Shown here piece after piece: positions 8,494 through 16,006 of a stretch of 32,223 nucleotides of DNA; the first letter of the stretch is position 1, and every line of letters begins with the position of its first letter. The DNA comes from Balneolia bacterium. Lineage in GTDB: Bacteria; Bacteroidota; Rhodothermia; Balneolales; Cyclonatronaceae. The DNA lies in assembly GCA_003566635.1 (NCBI GenBank), contig PXCK01000186.1, positions 1 through 32,223 on the forward strand, written 5' to 3'. The notes beneath the pieces were generated by a model. That model saw only the letters and a program-made list of their open reading frames with translations. It was not told where the DNA came from and searched no databases. The translations under genes were made by a program, and so were the position numbers.

Positions 8494-10353
8494 TTAATTT
8501 TGCGAAGTTGTTTGTGTTAGCAACTGTGTCAGTCTGTTAACGAAATCTCCCGGTGATTCAAGATTCCCTTCAAGTAACAGTGAACTTTCGTACAACTGAC
8601 TCGCAATTGCCTCTACCATTTCTGTTTTTCCGTCCACATTCAATTTATTAAGATTAGTTATTAACGGGTGGGATGCATTGACTTCCAACACACGCTTCGA
8701 TTCAAATGGATTTGATTGATCCATCATTTTCATCATGCGTTCCATGTGCGGGTCTAAGCCTTCTTTACCAATAGTTAGCATTACCGGAGAATCTACTAAT
8801 CGTTTGGATGTAACAACATCTTCAACTTTGTCGCCAACAACTTTTTTGAATACATCAAGAATTGAGTTTAACTCTTCTCCTTTTAACGAATCTTCCTGGG
8901 AATCTTCGTCAGAACCTAAATCAATATCAGACTTTTCAATACTTTTGAAAGGTTTTTCCTTGTAATTAAAAATCCCGGGAACCACGAAAGCATCGATTGG
9001 ATCAGAAAGTAACAGCACTTCTACATCTTTTTTTGCAAAAAACTCCAATTTCGGATTTCTGCGCATTTCCTTTAGGTTATCACCGGTTAAGTAGTAGATT
9101 TCTTTTTGAAAATCCGGCATACGCTCTACGTAAGTTGCCAAACTTACAAGCTCGTCATCATCCGATTTAGTTGTTTGGAAACGAAGTAATTCGGTTAATC
9201 TTTCTTTATTGGCAAAATCACTGTTAAGACCAGATTTGAACAAGGATCCAAATTCTTTATAAAAGGTTTTAAATTTATCGTGTTCCTCTTTAGCCCAATA
9301 CTCAATCATCCCAAGAATTTTACCAACCAAAACATCCTTGATCTTGTTCATAATGGGGGTGTATTGGGTAACTTCACGAGATACATTAAGCGGTAAATCC
9401 TCGCTATCGACTACTCCTTCTATAAACCTCAAATACTCGGGTAGCAACTCTTTGCAGTCTTCCTGAACAAAAACTTTATTACTGTAAAGCTGCACCGATT
9501 TCAATTCTTCGTATCTATAGAAATTTGGGCGTGCTTTTTGAGGAACAAACAGAAGCGCTTTAAAGTTAATACGCCCTTCCATTGCCAGATGCAAATTGTC
9601 TAAAGGATCTTCAAAATCATTTGAAATGAATTTATAAAATTCATTTAGCTCTTCATTGGTTACATCATTTTTAGACTTATGCCATAGTGCACCTTTAGAG
9701 TTAATTTGCTCTTCACCTAAATATATCGGGTAATCAACAAAATTAGAATATTTTCTAATAATGTTTTTTATGCTGAAAGATTTACTAAACTCTTTATGCC
9801 CATCCTTAAGTTTAAAAGAAATTTTTGTTCCTCTGTCCTCTTTTGAACTTTCCTCAATTTGATACGTCCCTTGACCATCACTAACCCATTTCCAGGCTTT
9901 ACCATCTCCTTCAGCAGCTTTTGTCTCAACTGTAATTTCATCAGTAACCATAAAAGCCGAATAGAATCCAACCCCGAATTGACCAATCATATTGCCATCA
10001 ATTTTTTTATCGCCATTTTTCATTTGTTTAATGAACTCAAGCGTTCCTGAGCTGGCAACTGTTCCGAGTTTAGTACTCAAGTCTTCATAGCTCATACCAA
10101 TACCGGTATCCTCTATCGAAAATGTATTCTTTTCTTCATCTAACTCAATTTTTATCTGTAGTGGTAATTCAGGCGATGCAATGTCTTTTTGCGTCAATTG
10201 AAGATACCTGACCTTGTTTAAAGCATCAGACGCGTTAGATACCAATTCACGAAGAAATACGTCAGGGTTGGTGTATAGTGAGTTTATGATTAAGTGCAGA
10301 AGTTGTTTCATTTCTGCTTTAAACTCAAAAGTATTATTCTTTTTCTTAGGCAT
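8494..10353 (-). CDS. htpG: Molecular chaperone HtpG (Hsp90)
   Basis: 619 aa; FKAEMKQLLHLIINSLYTNPDVFLRELVSNASDALNKVRY, IEDTGIGM, GQFGVGFYSAFMV motifs. Confidence 0.97.
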   Translation of the reverse strand: MPKKKNNTFEFKAEMKQLLHLIINSLYTNPDVFLRELVSNASDALNKVRYLQLTQKDIASPELPLQIKIELDEEKNTFSIEDTGIGMSYEDLSTKLGTVASSGTLEFIKQMKNGDKKIDGNMIGQFGVGFYSAFMVTDEITVETKAAEGDGKAWKWVSDGQGTYQIEESSKEDRGTKISFKLKDGHKEFSKSFSIKNIIRKYSNFVDYPIYLGEEQINSKGALWHKSKNDVTNEELNEFYKFISNDFEDPLDNLHLAMEGRINFKALLFVPQKARPNFYRYEELKSVQLYSNKVFVQEDCKELLPEYLRFIEGVVDSEDLPLNVSREVTQYTPIMNKIKDVLVGKILGMIEYWAKEEHDKFKTFYKEFGSLFKSGLNSDFANKERLTELLRFQTTKSDDDELVSLATYVERMPDFQKEIYYLTGDNLKEMRRNPKLEFFAKKDVEVLLLSDPIDAFVVPGIFNYKEKPFKSIEKSDIDLGSDEDSQEDSLKGEELNSILDVFKKVVGDKVEDVVTSKRLVDSPVMLTIGKEGLDPHMERMMKMMDQSNPFESKRVLEVNASHPLITNLNKLNVDGKTEMVEAIASQLYESSLLLEGNLESPGDFVNRLTQLLTQTTSQN

Positions 10354-10442
10354 AGGAATTTAAAATTTTAGAATGATAATTATTTGCCAATCTTTATTCA
10401 AAAACTATGCCAATGAATACACAATGTCATTTCTTCACAAAT

Positions 10443-10475
10443 AAAAAAAGCCGACACCTTCCGGTGATCGGCCTT
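10443..10475 (-). terminator. Intrinsic terminator on minus strand, between cry and htpG
   Basis: Minus strand GCCGATCACC-GGAA-GGTGTCGGC hairpin followed by TTTTTTT. Confidence 0.7.
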
Positions 10476-10566
10476 GGGACTGTAATGTTACTTTATTACT
10501 ACGCCTGTAGTTTCAAGATTAGCATTCAGTCCTCTAATCCGTTTGGAAGGTTATCCTTACAAAGTT
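10443..10566 (-). ncRNA. Candidate structured non-coding RNA or leader (strand not firmly assigned)
   Basis: Intergenic, no convincing ORF; nested complementary segments (GGACTGAATG/CATTACAGTCC, ACTAC-AGGC-GTAGT, ACCTTCC/GGAAGGT), ends in terminator hairpin plus T-tract on minus. The opposite end carries a T-rich tract on plus. Confidence 0.35.
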
Positions 10567-10613
10567 TTTTATTTTTTTTGAAAAAAGTCGGCAAACTCAA
10601 AAGATATAATACC

Positions 10614-12026
10614 TTAAGAATATCGCTTTTTAATTTCGTCGTAAGAACGCTCCAAATCGATGATTGGCTCAGGATAATCGATCGTGCGATTTTCTTTTAG
10701 TGGGGTATGTATTCCTTTAGTAGAAATATTATTGAGTTGTGGTAACCAATACCGAATGTATTCTGCATTGGGGTCATACCTTTCGGCTTGAACAACAATA
10801 TTAAAGTATCGATCACGAGGATCATTACCTACTCCCGAAACATAAGCCCAATTTCCCCAATTACTGCAAACATCATAATCCAGTAATACAGACTCAAAAT
10901 ATTCTGCTCCCATACGCCAATCAAGATTCAGATTTTTTGCAAAAAAACTCGCTACGTTTTGTCTTCCTCGGTTACTCATAAAACCCGTTTCCCTTAACTC
11001 AACCATGTTTGCATCTACAAATGGAATACCGGTTTCACCTTCAATCCATGCTTTCAACATGTTCTTATTCCGTGACCAGTCTACAGATTCTCCCTTAATA
11101 CCCGCTTCGTAGAAAAAACGATCCCCATGTTTTAAGTGAATGAAACGAAAATAATCACGCCAAATGAGTTCAAAAATCATCCAGTAAGTAGAACTATTTG
11201 ACTTTCGCTCCGATTCATATCTGCGAACTTCATGGTAAATTTTCCTGGGTGATATACAACCATTTGCGAGCCAGGCAGAAAACTTTGATGAATAATCAGC
11301 CCCCAATAAACCATTTCGCGTCTGTTTATACACTTTTAAATGATCACCTTCCCAAAAATAATCGTTTAAACGCTTTAACGCTTCATCCTCCCCGCCATTA
11401 AAACTCAAAACTGCTTTATTATCCGGTTTTTTGGGACTCACTTCAAAAAATGAATAATCTATATCTAACTTATCATTCCGGATGCTTGTCTCAGGTAAAG
11501 ATGGGATAGTTTCAGGTTGAGGGAACAATTCACGCACCTTACTGTATTTCTCCACTTTTTTTCGAAAAGCAGTAAAGACCTCCGGTATTTTTTCAAACTC
11601 AAATGGAAGGTCATCGGCATGATATAATGTTGAACCCCAAAAGGAGTGAACTTTCACACCGGCTTCTTCAAGCTTTTCAACCAACTTATCTTCCAATTCC
11701 GTTTCTTCATTGGCTGCCTCTTCATGAAAATAAACATGCTCTACTCCGTACTTTTCTACATAATGCATGATTACCTTCACGGTGTCACCATAACCCAATA
11801 CTAAACCTGAACCTTTTTGATGAAGATTTTCATGTAAATTTTGTAGTGATTCAAATAAAAAGTTGAGACGATATTCACCTGTCTTGGGAAAACCAAAAGA
11901 TGTTTTGCCATGTTGAATCGGATCAAATACATAGAGTGGAATCAAATTTCCTGAATTTCTACATGCTTGATATAGTACTTCATTATCGTGTAATCGTAAG
12001 TCGTTTCTAAACCAAATTAAGTTCAT
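10614..12026 (-). CDS. Cryptochrome DASH / deoxyribodipyrimidine photolyase family
   Basis: MNLIWFRNDLRLHDNEVL start (ORF-track start 13 codons upstream looks too long); ...EVFTAFRKKVEK..., CISPRKIYHEVRRYE, WRDYFRFIHLKHGDRFF, SNWGNWAYVSGVGNDPRDRYFNIVVQAERYDP, diagnostic of DASH-type proteins. Confidence 0.92.
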   Translation of the reverse strand: MNLIWFRNDLRLHDNEVLYQACRNSGNLIPLYVFDPIQHGKTSFGFPKTGEYRLNFLFESLQNLHENLHQKGSGLVLGYGDTVKVIMHYVEKYGVEHVYFHEEAANEETELEDKLVEKLEEAGVKVHSFWGSTLYHADDLPFEFEKIPEVFTAFRKKVEKYSKVRELFPQPETIPSLPETSIRNDKLDIDYSFFEVSPKKPDNKAVLSFNGGEDEALKRLNDYFWEGDHLKVYKQTRNGLLGADYSSKFSAWLANGCISPRKIYHEVRRYESERKSNSSTYWMIFELIWRDYFRFIHLKHGDRFFYEAGIKGESVDWSRNKNMLKAWIEGETGIPFVDANMVELRETGFMSNRGRQNVASFFAKNLNLDWRMGAEYFESVLLDYDVCSNWGNWAYVSGVGNDPRDRYFNIVVQAERYDPNAEYIRYWLPQLNNISTKGIHTPLKENRTIDYPEPIIDLERSYDEIKKRYS

Positions 12027-12109
12027 GATATATATAAAGTATAGGTTGAGTTTGAGTGATTTCAACAGAATTACTTAATGCTTAATTCCTATTGCACCAA
12101 TATGATTTT

Positions 12110-12256
12110 CTATTTCTTATTTTTGCGACACCGTTCACTGCAATATTTTACAGAATCCCAATTTTTTTCCCACTTTTTCCTCCAAGTGAAAGGTCGACCA
12201 CAAGTTTCACAATTTTTTTGAGGCAAATAACTTTTATTCCCTTTAAATGTACTCAA
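12110..12256 (-). CDS. DUF2256-like small zinc-finger protein
   Basis: Manual translation from TTG at 12256 (overlaps the upstream photolyase TGA as TTGA): (M)[47 protein letters not shown]. CxxC...CxxxC pattern with [19 protein letters not shown] signature. Not in ORF track. Confidence 0.88.
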   Translation of the reverse strand: MSTFKGNKSYLPQKNCETCGRPFTWRKKWEKNWDSVKYCSERCRKNKK

Positions 12257-13731
12257 CCTTTTCCTCTCCGTACATGGGTTTTAAGTATTCGTTGGTTTTC
12301 CTCCTTTACCAACGGGTCCGATTTCTTAGCCCATAAAATAGAAGACGCATTTTTATAGGAGGCTTTAATATCTGAAACGATTGGAGCAGGATAATCACTT
12401 CCAATTTCTACATTATACATTTTTTGTTCAAGGGGAGTCATTTTCCAGGGTTCGTGAATTAGTTCAACGGGTACGTTACTAAGTTCTGGTAACCATTGTT
12501 TTAAGAAAACACCTTCGGAATCATGATCAATAGATTGTTTTATCGGATTATATATTCTAATGGTATTAATGCCATGTGTACCTGCCTGCATTTGAAATTG
12601 ACTAAAGTGAATTCCGGGCTCAAAATCTAAAAATTGCTTTCCTAAATGCTTGGACCCGGCTTGCCACGGCTGCCACAAATGGTGAGTAAGAAAAGAAACC
12701 AGCATAGCCCTCATTCTAAAATTGAGATATCCGGTTTCATTTACACAACGCATGCATGCATCAACCATTGGATACCCTGTTTTGCCATTTCTCCAGGCTT
12801 GTAGCTTATAATCATCTATCTCCGTTCTTATATCATCAAAACCTCTATTAGCATTTTCGAACTCTAGACGAGGTTCCATTTCAAACTTTTGAATGAAATG
12901 GCAATGCCACTGTAATCTGGACATAAATGAAGCAATATTTCGTTTGTTAGCAGCTTCATCCTTTGCTTTCTTAGCCGCCTGATACACTTGTCGCATCGAT
13001 ATACTGCCCCATGTAAGGTGCACACTTAACCGACTACAACTTTGTCTACTATCCAAGGGTTTAGATATATGAGCATTGTAGAATGATGACCTGTCATACA
13101 AGAAAGAAGCTAATGTACTCATAGCTTCCTTTTCTCCGGCTTTTTGAAAATGAGATGGATACTGCTGATATAACTCAGGCAAATTCCATGAACCTAATTT
13201 AATGACTTGATCATCTGTTAGGTTTACAGTTCTAAGGTTCTGTAAATCAGGATTTTGAGTTTCAGATGCATGTACAGCAAACCATTTTTTAGTCCAGTTT
13301 GTTCTGTCTTTTACCCCTCTTATTATTCCGTTCGTTTGTGATTCAACCCACTGTATTAGTTCAAATTTGAAAAAGGCTGCCAGATTTTTATCTCTTGTAT
13401 AGGTAATATCTACACCGGTCTCCTCATGGCTCCAAATTGTCTTGATAGTAAATTGTGATGACAAATAACGAAACCCCACTTCTGCATCACAATAAAGTGG
13501 ATATAATTTCCCGCCATTTGGAATTCGATTGTTTACATCATTCAAACAATGATAAGCAAACTGCCAGTGCCGGGGATGAAAGTGATCGTCGCTTTCTACC
13601 TGAGGTTCAAAGAATCGAATCAGTAAAAGTGGAAGACCGCTTTCTATAGCTTTTTTTAGAGGTTCATGATCTGTTAGTCGCAGATCTCTTTTGAACCAAA
13701 CAATGCCGATTTCAGGTTTAGGTGTTATCAT
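12253..13731 (-). CDS. Cryptochrome/photolyase family protein (non-DASH, atypical FAD-site segment)
   Basis: 492 aa; [18 protein letters not shown]-terminus; [32 protein letters not shown]-domain motif; [33 protein letters not shown]. Confidence 0.9.
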   Translation of the reverse strand: MITPKPEIGIVWFKRDLRLTDHEPLKKAIESGLPLLLIRFFEPQVESDDHFHPRHWQFAYHCLNDVNNRIPNGGKLYPLYCDAEVGFRYLSSQFTIKTIWSHEETGVDITYTRDKNLAAFFKFELIQWVESQTNGIIRGVKDRTNWTKKWFAVHASETQNPDLQNLRTVNLTDDQVIKLGSWNLPELYQQYPSHFQKAGEKEAMSTLASFLYDRSSFYNAHISKPLDSRQSCSRLSVHLTWGSISMRQVYQAAKKAKDEAANKRNIASFMSRLQWHCHFIQKFEMEPRLEFENANRGFDDIRTEIDDYKLQAWRNGKTGYPMVDACMRCVNETGYLNFRMRAMLVSFLTHHLWQPWQAGSKHLGKQFLDFEPGIHFSQFQMQAGTHGINTIRIYNPIKQSIDHDSEGVFLKQWLPELSNVPVELIHEPWKMTPLEQKMYNVEIGSDYPAPIVSDIKASYKNASSILWAKKSDPLVKEENQRILKTHVRRGKG

Positions 13732-13787
13732 AAGCCTTTAACAATGTCGGCTAATGATAGCGTTCAGAAAATCAGTTTTCTGTCTAT

Positions 13788-14014
13788 CCCGGATTATTCA
13801 CCAAAAAATTTTCTTGGTAGCGAGGCGAAGGTGGAAAATCAGCGGAAGGGTACCTTAGTACCCTGAGCATGACTTTTTCAACTTCAACGCAGCTAGCGTG
13901 GAAATTTTGCAGCATTTAAACCACACCCAAATTTGAGTGAGTGTAGTATTATTCTAAATACAATATTTTTAATCGTATAAGATTTAAATTTCATCCTTTC
14001 GTGAATAATTCGGG
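13788..14014 (-). mobile_element. MITE-like non-autonomous element, copy 2 (227 bp), inverted relative to copy 1
   Basis: CCCGGATTATTCAC...GTGAATAATTCGGG; perfect CTAT duplication (13784-13787 and 14015-14018); about 9 mismatches to copy 1 by hand alignment, no indels. Confidence 0.9.
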
Positions 14015-14215
14015 CTATTTCTTTTTCTTGCGGCTAACTACAACATCTTTAATAATCATAGCACCAAGAGCACCCATAAAACCGCCATATCCCATACTGA
14101 TGTGCCAATTAGAGGTGATGGGACATGTTCCTGAATAACAGCCGATATAATACCAATATGCATAGCCTGCTATAGCTCCTACAATTAACCCGGCAATTAA
14201 AAAATATTTAGTCAT
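14015..14215 (-). CDS. Small membrane protein, DUF6132-like
   Basis: 66 aa; MTKYFLIAGLIVGAIAGYAYWYYIGCYSGTCPITSNWHISMGYGGFMGALGAMI; IGCxSGTCPITSN motif. Confidence 0.75.
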   Translation of the reverse strand: MTKYFLIAGLIVGAIAGYAYWYYIGCYSGTCPITSNWHISMGYGGFMGALGAMIIKDVVVSRKKKK

Positions 14216-14257
14216 TTTGTCTTACTTTACTATTTAGTTATGTAGTAAATTTAAGTA

Positions 14258-14287
14258 TAAAAAAAGAGCTGCGCAAGCAGCTCTTTT
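14258..14287 (-). terminator. Intrinsic terminator downstream of the skp/ompH genes
   Basis: AAAAGAGCTGC-GCAA-GCAGCTCTTTT; on minus followed by a T-run (TTTTTTTATAC). Confidence 0.8.
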
Positions 14288-14309
14288 CTAAAACGTACTT
14301 TAATCCGAA

Positions 14310-14858
14310 TTATCTTTGGATGCCAAGTTTTTCACGCACACGATCTGTAATATCAAATTGGTTGCTCATTTCTTCTGACATATAGAGTACAACCATATCG
14401 CCATTATTAACCATACGATTAAGGACATATGCAAGTTCAAGTTCCTCAGCTACTTCATTAATTGCATTTAAAATCCTTGTTCTGAGTGGTTCAATTAAAG
14501 CTTCCTGGCGCTCTAATAGCTCAGTTTGATAATCTTGTTGAAATTGCTGAAGTCTTCCGGCCATCTCTGCAAGACGCTCCTGCTCAACCTGACGGGCAGA
14601 TTCTGAAATTACAGCAACTTTTTGCTCAAACTCTTCACGTGCTTGAACAAATTCTGTTTCCAACTGTGCAAATTCCCTACGCTTACGTGTAGTAAATCCT
14701 TCCAGTTGGTCGGAAATCGTAGTTAACTCAGGCATTTCTGCTAAAACCTGTGTTGCATCAACCACACCAATTCTAACTTGTTGCGCATTTGCATTGAGGG
14801 CTGTAACAAAAGTAAGAACAGCCAATAAACTAATAATTGTAAATAAACGAGTAATCAT
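14310..14858 (-). CDS. OmpH/Skp family periplasmic chaperone (paralogue 3)
   Basis: 182 aa; signal peptide, VRIGVVDATQVLAEMPE...coiled coil...ILNAINEVAEELELAYVLN; Skp-type architecture. Confidence 0.88.
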   Translation of the reverse strand: MITRLFTIISLLAVLTFVTALNANAQQVRIGVVDATQVLAEMPELTTISDQLEGFTTRKRREFAQLETEFVQAREEFEQKVAVISESARQVEQERLAEMAGRLQQFQQDYQTELLERQEALIEPLRTRILNAINEVAEELELAYVLNRMVNNGDMVVLYMSEEMSNQFDITDRVREKLGIQR

Positions 14859-14876
14859 GATTAAATTCCTGAAATA

Positions 14877-15404
14877 TTATTGAGTGAGAAGTTCAATTAC
14901 AGCATCTGTAATGTTAATGGTATTTGGGTCACTTTCGATTACAAACAGCATAGGTTCAAAAGTGCTTGTCTCTGAATTAAAGACGTAGTCAAGATTCATA
15001 TCCTGAGCTACTGTTCTAATAGCTTGGTCTATTTTCTCAACTACCGGTGCTGTTAATTCAGCTCTTCTTTCATCGAACAATAAGCCGAATTGCTGCTGCA
15101 TCATTTGGAGTTCCTGAGCCATTTGACCAAGTGCTCTCTCTTCATTTTGACGCTGCGCTTGCGAAAGTGAAGCACGTGCTTGTTCATAAGCAACGATTTC
15201 TTCGCTATATCTTTCATAAGCTCTGTTAAACTCTTCCTCCCACTCATCATAGAAGACTTCGAGCTGTAGTTCAATTTCTTCTCTTTCCGGTAAAGCATCA
15301 AGTATTCGCTGAGGCTCGGCAAAACCAATCCGGTTTTGTGCCATAGCGAATGACGATACCGTCAAAAGCAAGAGCATGGTTAAAAAACTGATTCTTTGGA
15401 TCAT
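14877..15404 (-). CDS. OmpH/Skp family periplasmic chaperone (paralogue 2)
   Basis: 175 aa; signal peptide, NRIGFAEPQRILDALPEREEIE...IDQAIRTVAQDMNLDYVFN. Confidence 0.85.
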   Translation of the reverse strand: MIQRISFLTMLLLLTVSSFAMAQNRIGFAEPQRILDALPEREEIELQLEVFYDEWEEEFNRAYERYSEEIVAYEQARASLSQAQRQNEERALGQMAQELQMMQQQFGLLFDERRAELTAPVVEKIDQAIRTVAQDMNLDYVFNSETSTFEPMLFVIESDPNTINITDAVIELLTQ

Positions 15405-15439
15405 ATTAGTTGTTTTTAGTTTTCATTATAAGATTCGTA

Positions 15440-15994
15440 CTATCGCTGGGTTTCATCTACTTGAATTCCCAATTCCAGTAAAACTTCATCGCTAACGTTC
15501 CACTGCCTTCGAGCAAAGAAGAAAACATAATCTCCACTCCGATCAATAACAAAGTCAAGTCCATCTCTTTCGGCAACTACTTCAACTGCTTCTGCTACCC
15601 GCCTTTGTATTGGCTCTAATAGCTCACGTTGTTGTCTAAAAAAGTCTCCATTTGGTCCGAACCGACTATCAATATAACGTTCGCGCTCTCTAATTTTATT
15701 GTCAATCTCTTGTTGACGTTCTTGTCTAATCTCCGGAGTGAACAAAATTTCACGTGCTTCAAAGTCTGTTTTAAGACGATCAATTTCACGTTCCATATCA
15801 GAAATTTCATCTCTCCACGTTTCTGATAATTGTTGTAACCGCTGCTCAACACCATCATATTCTGGAATACGAGATAAAATATAATCGCTATCAATGAATG
15901 CAATTCGCTGATTTTGAGCATTTACAAAATCAGATCCTGCAATCAGGATAACAAAAAATGAAAGGAAAGTTTTTAGCATAAAACTTGTATTCAT
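15440..15994 (-). CDS. OmpH/Skp family periplasmic chaperone (paralogue 1, adjacent to bamA)
   Basis: 184 aa; QRIAFIDSDYILSRIPEYDGVEQRLQQLSETWRDEISDMEREI...VAEAVEVVAERDGLDFVID. Confidence 0.88.
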   Translation of the reverse strand: MNTSFMLKTFLSFFVILIAGSDFVNAQNQRIAFIDSDYILSRIPEYDGVEQRLQQLSETWRDEISDMEREIDRLKTDFEAREILFTPEIRQERQQEIDNKIRERERYIDSRFGPNGDFFRQQRELLEPIQRRVAEAVEVVAERDGLDFVIDRSGDYVFFFARRQWNVSDEVLLELGIQVDETQR

Positions 15995-16006
15995 ACCTGC
16001 CTCCGT

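Noticed and set aside
10407-10700. 97-aa ORF on plus strand
   Set aside because: It spans the terminator/structured intergenic segment and the cry 3' end. The composition looks non-coding and there is no recognisable domain.
12092-12358. 88-aa plus-strand ORF
   Set aside because: Antisense to the DUF2256 gene and photolyase 3' end, both of which have recognisable motifs on minus.
8257-14014. Composite transposon carrying htpG and photolyase genes between the two inverted elements
   Set aside because: Each copy has its own perfect, different TSD (TTAA versus CTAT), which indicates two independent insertions. No transposase lies between them.
15616-15921. 101-aa minus-strand ORF overlapping the Skp-like gene, and similar nested ORFs (15101..15328, 9768..9986, 23338..23571, 25538..25957)
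   Set aside because: Alternative frames inside well-supported genes; no independent evidence.
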